Source of the DNA: CAIZGX01 sp044239865
GTDB taxonomy: Bacteria > Bacteroidota > Bacteroidia > Flavobacteriales_D > Sanyastnellaceae
Length of the DNA stretch: 64,000 nucleotides
Assembly (NCBI GenBank): GCA_044239865.1
Contig: JBIIAO010000003.1
Span: 248,001-312,000, forward strand
Reading direction: 5' to 3'
Under the pieces are notes generated by a model. That model saw only the letters and a program-made list of their open reading frames with translations. It was not told where the DNA came from and did no database searches. How positions within the stretch are numbered: the first letter of the stretch is position 1; every line of letters starts with the position of its first letter. This document shows, piece by piece, positions 50,876 through 58,703 of the stretch. The position numbers and the translations under genes were made by a program.

Positions 50876-51701
50876 GGTTGAATTGTTTTTGTGTTGAATG
50901 AATCCAGTTGAATGTTTTACTCGGAAAAAATTTGTTCAAAATCGGAGTGAGCGGAGTGAAGCAAACCAATGCCCATAGCGGCGCTCCGGTGACGAAGTAA
51001 TAATTCGTGAGGTAGAATGATGTGAAGGCCACTACCATGGTCCAGATGATTCGAACCAATCGATTCGTTGGAATAGTCATGGGATCTGTGATCATGAAAA
51101 GAGCAAACAGCCAAATGCTTCCTGAAGATAATTTGTGAAGAAGAACTTCCCAATTCCAACCTAAGAAAACGATTGTTCTGTAATACTCAAGCGCGAAGAG
51201 TGTAGCAATAAAAATTAGCCCAGTGTCAATGCGCTTCACTCTGGAAAGCACCGCCAATCCTGCTGTTCCTATCACAAAGATAAGTACGGTGCTGTTTCCC
51301 CATTGTGCTGGAGAAATCCAAGCGTTCTTCGTAAAAAGAATCACTGCAATAATTCCAACGTTAGCCGGATTGAAAAGATGCTGTCCACGGATTTTAAAAA
51401 TGAATTTCTGGCCAATGGCAATGGCAGCTGCTAATACATAAAGCATCGGTTCGTTACTCTTGAACAAGAGCGTTAATCCGAAAGCTGTGATTAACGCGCT
51501 TTTGATGGAATGTAGTGGAAGTCTCAACAAATAAATTCCAGCCAATTGAATGGAAAGTGCTGTGCCGAAAGTGAGCAGAATAGCAATAAATGAATAATCC
51601 CAGCGAAGGAACATTACACCTATACAAACGAAAATAGTTTGAGAAACAATTTGAAAATGTCTAGCGTCGCTTTGAAAGAATCTGAGGAAGGATAACAGCA
51701 T
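50853..51701 (-). CDS. RnfD/NqrB-like integral membrane protein
   Basis: 282 residues, about eight transmembrane helices. Family motifs: RGQHLFNPANVGI near 128-140 and ALFMITDPMTIPTN near 205-220, corresponding to the conserved FMATDP region of RnfD and NqrB. The SGAT motif used for covalent FMN attachment in NqrB and RnfD is not visible, and no other rnf or nqr gene is nearby. A stand-alone family member whose partner is probably the DUF2330 protein overlapping it. Electron transport is possible but unproven. Confidence 0.85.
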   Translation of the reverse strand: MLLSFLRFFQSDARHFQIVSQTIFVCIGVMFLRWDYSFIAILLTFGTALSIQLAGIYLLRLPLHSIKSALITAFGLTLLFKSNEPMLYVLAAAIAIGQKFIFKIRGQHLFNPANVGIIAVILFTKNAWISPAQWGNSTVLIFVIGTAGLAVLSRVKRIDTGLIFIATLFALEYYRTIVFLGWNWEVLLHKLSSGSIWLFALFMITDPMTIPTNRLVRIIWTMVVAFTSFYLTNYYFVTGAPLWALVCFTPLTPILNKFFPSKTFNWIHSTQKQFNHDTKIAY

Positions 51702-51746
51702 AACTTGAATTTTTTATGCTGTACAGGAAAGTTTCCTATTGGTTCA

Positions 51747-52439
51747 TCAATCGAGATAATCTTTTACAATTTCATCGAGCTTGGCTTTCATTTCACCCGC
51801 GCTTATTGACGTGTAGGAGCTTGGAATTTGAAAATCATCGGGGTTTGTTTTCTGAAAAATTACTTCACGTGCGCGCACTTGCATCCGTCTTCCGTATTGT
51901 TCAATATCATATCCGAGCAATGTCCCTTCAACACCTGCGTATGTATTCCACCAGTTATTTCCGTCTAAATCTAATTTCGTGGTGCTGTATAAATCTACTG
52001 AAGGAAGTGAATCGCTTTTGAAATAAGCAATAGTCTTCTTGCACTCGTAGCCCGCAATCATCATGGTTTCCTCTGTAGTTTCCAATCGAACAGAAGGGAA
52101 TTGTTTAATCCATTCGTTGTATTCTCCTTCATTCAAATGCATTACATAATCACTTCCAAAACAGGCAACCAAATGATTGAATTCCTTTTTTTTATGGTCA
52201 ATAATAAATTCAGATTTCACAATGCCATAGGCCGATTCAATGCGGGTGTGCTGGTGCTCGCCATCAAAGATACACGTCATCTCACTCGGAAAAAGTGCGA
52301 GCTTAATATCGTTCGATTCGTAAGGAAAAGTAACATCGTAAATAATCTTTCCCTCTTGATGTCCGAAGTAGGGGATGTTGTTGCACGATTGAAAGCAAAC
52401 AATCGAAATCACGGCGACAAGAAACGTTGAATGGTTCAT
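51747..52439 (-). CDS. Hypothetical lipoprotein (DUF4412-like)
   Basis: 230 residues from ATG 52439, chosen because it opens a lipoprotein signal (FLVAVISIVCFQSC; Cys18). The frame is open further upstream, but that would lose the signal and overlap the cmk promoter region. The mature protein starts EGKIIYDVTFPY and has FPSEMTCIFDG, ETTEETMMIAGYECKKTIAYF and a KLDLDGNNWWN segment, resembling the DUF4412/outer-membrane lipoprotein-sorting-like beta fold that often binds lipids. Substrate unknown. Confidence 0.75.
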   Translation of the reverse strand: MNHSTFLVAVISIVCFQSCNNIPYFGHQEGKIIYDVTFPYESNDIKLALFPSEMTCIFDGEHQHTRIESAYGIVKSEFIIDHKKKEFNHLVACFGSDYVMHLNEGEYNEWIKQFPSVRLETTEETMMIAGYECKKTIAYFKSDSLPSVDLYSTTKLDLDGNNWWNTYAGVEGTLLGYDIEQYGRRMQVRAREVIFQKTNPDDFQIPSSYTSISAGEMKAKLDEIVKDYLD

Positions 52440-52531
52440 TTTATTCGCGGAGGTCAATCGTTTCGAAATTTTCATGTCAACAATATTACCACATTTTGAA
52501 ATAAAACTTGGTGATTTCCGCGGAAGCATTG

Positions 52532-52539
52532 TAAATTCG
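52532..52539 (+). promoter_or_regulatory. -7-like box of cmk
   Basis: TAAATTCG (TAnnTTYG) ends 21 bases before the proposed GTG start at 52561 and lies downstream of an in-frame ATG at 52474, which argues against that ATG as the start. Confidence 0.4.
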
Positions 52540-52560
52540 AGCCTTCAATTCCCTAACCGA

Positions 52561-53268
52561 GTGACCAACAAAATTAACATTGCCATAGATGGCTATTCTT
52601 CTTGTGGAAAAAGCACATTAGCAAAGGCCATAGCAAAAAACTTGAATTACATATACATCGATTCAGGCGCTATGTATAGAGCTGTTGCCTATTATGCGAT
52701 AGAGCACGGTTATATTCAAAACAAAGGGGAGATAGACGAGAATATGTTGGTGGAATCTCTTCATTTGATTTTAATTCAATTCAAATACAATTCAGATTCT
52801 CAAGAAATAGAAACTTTCTTGAATGGGACTTGCGTTGATAAAGAAATTCGCAGCATGCAAGTCAGCGCCCACGTTTCAGCAATAAGTGCAATCAAAGAAG
52901 TGCGCGAGAAATTGGTTCGTATTCAACAGCGCATGGCCGAAAATGGCGGTGTTGTTATGGATGGCAGAGACATTGGAACTGTGGTTCTTCCAAATGCTGA
53001 ATTGAAAGTATTTATGACTGCCGATGTTGAAGTAAGAGCGCAACGCCGCTTTCTTCAATTGAAAAACAACGCAGTAGATATATCTATCGATGACGTGCGT
53101 GAAAACATCGCACAACGCGATTTGCTAGACACAACTCGCGCGGCAGACCCTTTACGCAGGGCTTCAGATGCAGTTATTCTCGACAATTCAAATCTTACTG
53201 AAGAAGAGCAGTTTTCTTTTCTAATGGTGCAAGCAAAAAAGGCCATTGACATGAAAACGTTGGTCTAG
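52561..53268 (+). CDS. cmk: Cytidylate kinase
   Basis: 235 residues if started at GTG 52561 (VTNKINIAIDGYSSCGKST). Phosphorylates CMP and dCMP. P-loop GYSSCGKST near residue 9-17, IDSGAMYRAVAYYA, GRDIGTVVLPNAELKVFMTA and LRRASDAVILDNSNL are all present. An upstream in-frame ATG at 52474 would add 29 residues that do not resemble any Cmk and precede the promoter box, so I prefer GTG. Divergent from the lipoprotein gene. Confidence 0.92.
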   Translation: MTNKINIAIDGYSSCGKSTLAKAIAKNLNYIYIDSGAMYRAVAYYAIEHGYIQNKGEIDENMLVESLHLILIQFKYNSDSQEIETFLNGTCVDKEIRSMQVSAHVSAISAIKEVREKLVRIQQRMAENGGVVMDGRDIGTVVLPNAELKVFMTADVEVRAQRRFLQLKNNAVDISIDDVRENIAQRDLLDTTRAADPLRRASDAVILDNSNLTEEEQFSFLMVQAKKAIDMKTLV

Positions 53269-53331
53269 TTCATTCACATTTCAATGTTGTAAAATACGTG
53301 GAACAGTTTTTAGCAGTCTCTCATGTGCGAA

Positions 53332-53339
53332 TAACTTTA
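53332..53339 (+). promoter_or_regulatory. -7-like box of the glycosidase fusion gene (one mismatch)
   Basis: TAACTTTA differs from TAnnTTTG in the last base and ends four bases before the ATG at 53344. Confidence 0.35.
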
Positions 53340-53343
53340 ACAC

Positions 53344-56300
53344 ATGAAGAAATTTTTGAAATGGCCTTTTTTGGCATTGGTGGTTTTGCTTTTTGCTTTT
53401 CGTTCTAATCTTATTAAATCTTCTAAAGGATCTTTCGAAGAACCTTCGGCTTCGCCGGCCTTGCTTGCAACTTCCCACAGATCTTTCGAAGAACCTTGCG
53501 AAGCACCTTTCGCAGGAACTAGCTCAGGCTCTTGGTCCGACAGCCTCATCAAAACCCTAACCCTCGATCAAAAAATTGGGCAACTCTTTATGGTTGCGGC
53601 GTGGAGCGATGAGAAGAAAGAATCTTACAATCCAACACAAATTGAAACGCTCATTAAGAACAATGGCATTGGCGGAATTATTTTCTTTCAAGGTGGACCT
53701 GTGCGTCAAGCCAAATTGACCAATCGTTTTCAATCTAAATCGAAAATTCCTTTGCTAATTGGAATCGATGCAGAGTGGGGACTGGGCATGCGTTTAGACA
53801 GCACCATTTCATTCCCACGAGCCATGACACTTGGTGCATCCATGGATGAAAAACTTATTTATGAATTTGGAAAGGAAGTAGCGCGTCAGTGCAAGCGTAT
53901 CGGTGTTCACATGAACTTCGCTCCGGTAGTCGATGTGAATTCAAATCCGAAGAATCCTGTTATTTCGAATCGTTCGTTTGGTGAAAATCCGAACTGTGTT
54001 ACAGAGTGCGGATTGGCCTATATGAAGGGAATGCAAGACAATGGAGTGCTTGCGAACGCAAAACATTTTCCGGGACACGGAGATACCGATGTTGATTCTC
54101 ACAAGGATCTTCCCGTTGTAAACAAGACCTACGCGCAGCTGTCTTCAAATGAATTCAAGCCTTACAGAGCATTGTTTCAAAACGGATTAGCGAGTGTTAT
54201 GGTTGCGCATTTGTCTCTTCCTGAATTTGAAAAAGAAGCACACGTGCCAAGCACACTTTCGAAAAATATCATCACAGGATTGCTACGTGACAGTTTGAAG
54301 TTTGAAGGATTGGTGCTTACCGATGCCATGAACATGGAAGGTGTTGCGAAATATTTCCCAGCGGGGGAGGCCGATGTTCGCGCGCTTGTTGCAGGTAACG
54401 ACGTGGTGTTGTTCCCGTTGAATGTTCCGTTAGCCATTCAAAAAGTGAAAGAGGCCATTCAACAAGGAAGAATCACCGAAGCGGAAATAACAGCGAAAGC
54501 ACTAAAAGTGTTGAAGGCAAAAGAGCGCGTTGGAGCAAATAAGTTCAAGGCCATTCAGATCAAAGGAATTTCGAAAGATTTGAATTTGCCCTACGTAACG
54601 GCCTTACGCAGAAGATGCATTGAGAGTTCAATAACGGTTATTTCCGACAGTAAAATTCCTTACGAAGATTCAGACAAGTGGCAGAAGCCGATGGGAATTG
54701 TGGTTATAGGAGACGGTGTCAATTGTTCTTTCGCAAAGAGTTTGGATCAATACAAATCGGTTGAAGCACATGCCCTTTCGAAAGAGTGCTCAGATGTAGA
54801 AGTTCAAAACGTGATTTCAAAGTTGAAACAGAATTGTTCCGATGTAATTGTTGCTTATTTGGGAACAACCAACAAGGCAAACACAAATTTCGGAATTACA
54901 ACTCAAGGCACACGAGCAGCAGAGAAAATAGCGGAACATTTTACAACTACTGTAGTCATGTTCGCCTGTCCATATGCGCTTGAAAAATCAGAGTGGAAAG
55001 GAATTAACGATTTCGTAGTAGCTTATCAGCCAGATGATTTGACGCAACAGGTAACTGCCGATGCGATTTGCGGTATTATTCCCTTTCAAGGAAAATTACC
55101 GGTTTCGGTTGGAAATAGATTCAAGGAAGGACAAGGAAAAGTTTTCCAAACAGCAGGAAGAATGCGCTATTTGAAACCTTCGCAAACAGGGTGGTTCAAC
55201 TTCCTTTCGAATAGTGCCCAAACCAATGGCAATAGCAGTGTTTATGTGGAAGACATGATGGCCAATGCGCCCACCGAAGTGGAAGGTTCTGAATTGAATT
55301 TATTTTCCAAAGTAGATGATATTGTGAAGGAAGGATTGGACCAAGGCGCTTACTTGGGTTGTCGTGTTTTGGTTGCGAAAGACGGCGTTATTTTGTACAA
55401 CAAGAGTTTTGGTTACCTAGACAAGGCTAAGACGCAGAAAGTGTCTGAGAGCTCAATCTACGACCTCGCTTCGGTTACCAAGATGCTTTCGACAACCTTG
55501 GCATTAATGAAATTAGTAGATGAAGGGAAAATAGATGTTGAAAAAACAATTGGTGAATATATCGATTTTCCAGAAGGCCATCCGCATGCGAAAATGCAAC
55601 TGAAGCGTATGTTGTCCCATACAGCAGGACTCCCCGCTTGGAAAGACTTCACCAACTTAACAGTGAATGGCGGAGAGTGGGATGGGAATTGTTTGTCGAA
55701 GGAACACACGGACAAATGCTGCAATCCGGTTTGTGCAGATATGTGGACCACCAAGGAAATGTCGGATTCGATTTACAAGGAAATTTTAGAAGTTAAATTG
55801 AATCCAGATCAAGGCTATTTGTACAGTGATTTAGGTAATTACTACTACAAAAAAATGATTGAGAAAATCACAGGAATGCCACTTGATTTCTATGTTTCAG
55901 AATCGTTCTACAAGCCCATGGGACTGCGTTCGATGGGGTATAACCCAACAAAGAATTGGCCCGTAAATATGATTGCTGAAACGGAAACTGACACGAAGTG
56001 GAGACGCCAAGCTGTTCGTGGGTATGTGCACGATCAAGGAGCTGCATTAATGGGGGGTATAGGCGGTCACGCAGGTTTGTTCGGTAATGCGAACGATTGC
56101 GCAGCATTGATGCAAATGTGTTTGAATGACGGACGCTTCGGCACGAACGAATTCTTTCACCATGAAACAATGGATTTGTTTACCGCACGTCATTTCAAAG
56201 ACAACAGAAGAGGCCTCGGTTTCGATAAACCAGGATTTACCAATTGGAGCGGTGCAACAGGACCATCTGCGAGCGATGAAAGTTTTGGACATTCAGGTTT

Positions 56301-56460
56301 TACAGGAACGCTCTGTTGGGCAGATCCAGCGAACGGAACAGTCTTCATTTTCCTAAGCAATCGAAACTGTCCGAGTTCAGAAAATTGGAAGATCAATGAT
56401 TTGCGCATTCGCTCAAGAATTCATGAAGAAATTTACAAGTTGTTTCCTGTTAAACCGTAG
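53344..56460 (+). CDS. Fusion of GH3 beta-N-acetylglucosaminidase and beta-lactamase-like serine hydrolase
   Basis: 1038 residues. Signal/anchor helix at 7-20. Residues 28-60 are an odd Ser/Glu/Pro-rich linker made by the 12-base repeat at 53431-53517. Residues ~65-420 are a family 3 glycosidase: KHFPGHGDTD (240-249) with His253 of the NagZ dyad and nucleophile Asp327 in LTDAMNMEG. A GH3 C-terminal domain follows (~430-620). Residues ~655-1030 form a class C beta-lactamase/esterase domain with Ser710 and Lys713 in SVTK, Tyr827 in YSDLG and HSGFTG near 983. Probably acts on cell-wall or chitin-derived GlcNAc compounds in the periplasm, perhaps also removing acyl or peptide groups. Confidence 0.92.
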   Translation: MKKFLKWPFLALVVLLFAFRSNLIKSSKGSFEEPSASPALLATSHRSFEEPCEAPFAGTSSGSWSDSLIKTLTLDQKIGQLFMVAAWSDEKKESYNPTQIETLIKNNGIGGIIFFQGGPVRQAKLTNRFQSKSKIPLLIGIDAEWGLGMRLDSTISFPRAMTLGASMDEKLIYEFGKEVARQCKRIGVHMNFAPVVDVNSNPKNPVISNRSFGENPNCVTECGLAYMKGMQDNGVLANAKHFPGHGDTDVDSHKDLPVVNKTYAQLSSNEFKPYRALFQNGLASVMVAHLSLPEFEKEAHVPSTLSKNIITGLLRDSLKFEGLVLTDAMNMEGVAKYFPAGEADVRALVAGNDVVLFPLNVPLAIQKVKEAIQQGRITEAEITAKALKVLKAKERVGANKFKAIQIKGISKDLNLPYVTALRRRCIESSITVISDSKIPYEDSDKWQKPMGIVVIGDGVNCSFAKSLDQYKSVEAHALSKECSDVEVQNVISKLKQNCSDVIVAYLGTTNKANTNFGITTQGTRAAEKIAEHFTTTVVMFACPYALEKSEWKGINDFVVAYQPDDLTQQVTADAICGIIPFQGKLPVSVGNRFKEGQGKVFQTAGRMRYLKPSQTGWFNFLSNSAQTNGNSSVYVEDMMANAPTEVEGSELNLFSKVDDIVKEGLDQGAYLGCRVLVAKDGVILYNKSFGYLDKAKTQKVSESSIYDLASVTKMLSTTLALMKLVDEGKIDVEKTIGEYIDFPEGHPHAKMQLKRMLSHTAGLPAWKDFTNLTVNGGEWDGNCLSKEHTDKCCNPVCADMWTTKEMSDSIYKEILEVKLNPDQGYLYSDLGNYYYKKMIEKITGMPLDFYVSESFYKPMGLRSMGYNPTKNWPVNMIAETETDTKWRRQAVRGYVHDQGAALMGGIGGHAGLFGNANDCAALMQMCLNDGRFGTNEFFHHETMDLFTARHFKDNRRGLGFDKPGFTNWSGATGPSASDESFGHSGFTGTLCWADPANGTVFIFLSNRNCPSSENWKINDLRIRSRIHEEIYKLFPVKP
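53431..53517 (+). repeat. 12-base tandem repeat array inside the glycosidase fusion gene
   Basis: Units TCTTTCGAAGAA (53431-53442 and 53482-53493), CCTTGCGAAGCA (53494-53505) and CCTTTCGCAGGA (53506-53517), plus a diverged stretch between. The two copies of GATCTTTCGAAGAACCTT (53429-53446, 53480-53497) are 51 bases apart, so the frame is kept. They encode SFEEPSAS and SFEEPCEAPFAG. The unit CCTTGCGAAGCA recurs exactly on the minus strand at 63171-63182. Confidence 0.75.
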
Positions 56461-56468
56461 TACTTTTG
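56461..56468 (+). promoter_or_regulatory. -7 box of bshA
   Basis: TACTTTTG, exact TAnnTTTG, starts directly after the upstream TAG stop and ends 25 bases before the bshA ATG. A small hairpin GGAG / CTCC lies in the leader. Confidence 0.55.
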
Positions 56469-56493
56469 CACTGGAGTTTCGCTCCGATGTACT

Positions 56494-57627
56494 ATGGAAA
56501 AAAAGTTGAAAATAGGTATTGTGTGCTACCCAACCTTCGGGGGTAGCGGTGTGGTGGCAACTGAGTTGGGGAAGGCACTTGCCGATAAAGGACATGAAAT
56601 TCATTTCATCACTTATTCGCAGCCGGTTCGCTTAGGTTCTCTGCGAAAGAATGTGCGCTACCACGAAGTAAACGTAAGCGACTATCCCTTGTTTTTATAC
56701 CCCCCTTACGAGCTCGTTTTAGCCAGTAAAATGGTAGATGTTGCGAAGCACGAAGGTCTTGATTTGCTCCATGTTCACTATGCCATTCCTCATGCAAGTG
56801 CCGCCTATATGGCGAAACAAATATTGAAAAGAGAGGGGATAAATCTACCGGTAATAACCACCCTCCACGGAACAGACATTACCCTTTTAGGAAGAGACGC
56901 TTCGTTTGAGCCGGTAATCTCTTTTGCAATCAATGAAAGTGATGCGGTAACTGCCGTTTCGCAAAGTTTAAGAACAGATACCTACAAACTTTTTGGAATT
57001 AATATAGACATTGAAGTCATTCCAAACTTCTTAAATCCAACTCCCATTAACGAAGATGTTGTTAAGGAAATTCGAGAAGAATATGCCCCCAATGGAACAC
57101 CCATGCTCATTCACATTTCGAATTTCCGTCCAGTGAAACGCGTAATGGATGTCATGGAAATATATAAGCGAGTAAATGAATTGAAGCCTTCCATTTTAAT
57201 CATGGTTGGTGACGGTCCCGATCGTTCAAAAGCAGAACAATTTGCACGTGATAATCAGTTGAACGATGTTGTTTTTGTTGGAAATGTAAAGAACCCGATG
57301 GAGCTTTTATCAGCTGCTGATGTGATGCTTCTTCCTTCTGAATCTGAAAGTTTTGGTTTGGCTGCACTTGAAGCTATGGCAAGCGGAGTTCCAGTTGTAT
57401 CGAGCAATGCAGGAGGTTTGCCTGAATTGAATAGACACGGTGTGTCGGGACTCATGAGCAACGTGGGAGATGTCGATGAAATGGCGAAGCAGGTATTGTA
57501 TCTGATCGAAAAGGAAGAACGATTATTGAAATTCAAAGATCAGGCAAGAGAAAGAGCGAATGCATTTTCTCTCGAAGCAGTTCTTCCGTTGTATGAAAAG
57601 TTATATGACAAAGTGTTGAATTCATGA
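56494..57627 (+). CDS. bshA: N-acetyl-alpha-D-glucosaminyl L-malate synthase
   Basis: 377-residue GT4 glycosyltransferase; joins UDP-GlcNAc and L-malate in the first step of bacillithiol, a low-molecular-weight thiol. N-terminal IGIVCYPTFGGSGVVATELGKAL, HVHYAIPHASAAYMAKQIL, TTLHGTDITLLG, IPNFLNP, and the nucleotide-sugar EX7E region PSESESFGLAALEAMASGVPVV (longer blocks split) are typical of BshA. bshB and bshC are not here. Its stop overlaps the next gene by four bases. Confidence 0.95.
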   Translation: MEKKLKIGIVCYPTFGGSGVVATELGKALADKGHEIHFITYSQPVRLGSLRKNVRYHEVNVSDYPLFLYPPYELVLASKMVDVAKHEGLDLLHVHYAIPHASAAYMAKQILKREGINLPVITTLHGTDITLLGRDASFEPVISFAINESDAVTAVSQSLRTDTYKLFGINIDIEVIPNFLNPTPINEDVVKEIREEYAPNGTPMLIHISNFRPVKRVMDVMEIYKRVNELKPSILIMVGDGPDRSKAEQFARDNQLNDVVFVGNVKNPMELLSAADVMLLPSESESFGLAALEAMASGVPVVSSNAGGLPELNRHGVSGLMSNVGDVDEMAKQVLYLIEKEERLLKFKDQARERANAFSLEAVLPLYEKLYDKVLNS

Positions 57628-58190
57628 ACAAGACAGCCCCGCAATTTATTGGAAAACGCATTCAAGTCATGCGTGAAAAAGAACAATTGACAATCACGAT
57701 TTCACAGAGCGTTGAGCGTTGGCAGGAAGCACTGCTTTACGCTTGGTTGATGGCCTGGACGTTCTGCGGGGGAGTGTTTATTTATTCGTTATTCACAACT
57801 CCAAGCGGAGGTGAACAAATCTTCTTTTTAATCTCTTCCGCTTTGTGGTCTTTCTTCTTTTATCGCACGTTGAAAGTCCTCATGTGGAGAAAAACAGGCA
57901 AGGAAATTTTAGTGTTTAAAAAAGGAGAATTGACGTTGCAAAACGCATTCGGAACACGTGGTAAAAAAGAGAAATTTGATCTTGAAAAAATCTCACAATT
58001 GGGTTTGGTTAAGCAGGACGAGAATTCGTTCTTTTATTTTCTCGATGATAGCTTTTGGATTATGGGTGGAGAGCGACTCGGATTTGTTCATAATCGATCT
58101 AAAATCCGATTCGGAAAACAGTTGAACACTCGCGACGCTCAAACCTTGCTTCGTAGCGTAGATAGCGCGGTTAAGGGTTATTCGGCTTGA
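57624..58190 (+). CDS. Hypothetical membrane protein with PH-like C-terminal half
   Basis: 188 residues. Two adjacent transmembrane helices at about 37-58 and 66-84; the rest is cytoplasmic with a beta-rich pattern (EILVFKKGELTLQNAF, FDLEKISQLGLVK, SFWIMGGERLGF) like bacterial PH-type domains. I do not recognise the family. ATGA overlap with bshA indicates co-translation, so a link to thiol metabolism is conceivable but unproven. Its 3' end overlaps the convergent msrB gene by 20 bases. Confidence 0.75.
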   Translation: MNKTAPQFIGKRIQVMREKEQLTITISQSVERWQEALLYAWLMAWTFCGGVFIYSLFTTPSGGEQIFFLISSALWSFFFYRTLKVLMWRKTGKEILVFKKGELTLQNAFGTRGKKEKFDLEKISQLGLVKQDENSFFYFLDDSFWIMGGERLGFVHNRSKIRFGKQLNTRDAQTLLRSVDSAVKGYSA

Positions 58191-58662
58191 AGATCAGCGA
58201 TCCCGAGTTAATGCAATAACGCAATCCAGTAGGAGGTGGGCCATCTGGAAAAACATGTCCCAAATGTCCGCCGCATTTACTGCACATGACCTCAGTTCTT
58301 ACCATGCCGTAGGAAGTGTCTTTGTCTTCCGAAATAACCAATTCATTTATGGCCTGAAAGTAACTCGGCCAACCACACCCGCTGTCGAATTTAGAGTCCG
58401 ATTGAAACAGCTCTTGTCCGCAAGCAGCGCAGCTATACGTTCCAATGTCATGATGGTCCCAAAACTCTCCGGTGAATGCACGTTCAGTGCCTTTCTCGCG
58501 AAGAATACGGAATTGCTCAGGAGATAATTCTTTCTTCCATTCTTCTTCTGTTTTTATTACTTGAGGTACCATATTGCTTGAAGTACTTTGATTTTGTTTT
58601 TGTTGTGAACAGCTTGCCAAACTTAACACTGCTGCAATGCTAAACGAAACTAATTTTCTCAT
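58171..58662 (-). CDS. msrB: Peptide-methionine (R)-S-oxide reductase, lipoprotein form
   Basis: 163 residues from ATG 58662, which opens a lipoprotein signal (lipobox LASC, Cys18). Repairs oxidised methionine in envelope proteins. MsrB fold: WKKELSPEQFRILREKGTERAFTGEF (split), zinc pairs CAACG and CSKCGG, GCGWPSYF, HLGHVFPDGPPPTGLRYCINSGSL with the catalytic Cys in RYC (split). It overlaps the convergent 57624 gene and lies downstream of uvrA on the same strand with a 41-base gap. Confidence 0.95.
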   Translation of the reverse strand: MRKLVSFSIAAVLSLASCSQQKQNQSTSSNMVPQVIKTEEEWKKELSPEQFRILREKGTERAFTGEFWDHHDIGTYSCAACGQELFQSDSKFDSGCGWPSYFQAINELVISEDKDTSYGMVRTEVMCSKCGGHLGHVFPDGPPPTGLRYCINSGSLIFKPNNP

Positions 58663-58703
58663 AGTTGAACAACAACTTTTTGCTGAAATTGTTTTAAATA
58701 AGC

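Noticed and set aside
52474..52560. ATG at 52474 as the cmk start
   Set aside because: The extra 29 residues do not resemble cytidylate kinase, and a promoter-like box at 52532-52539 lies downstream of this ATG.
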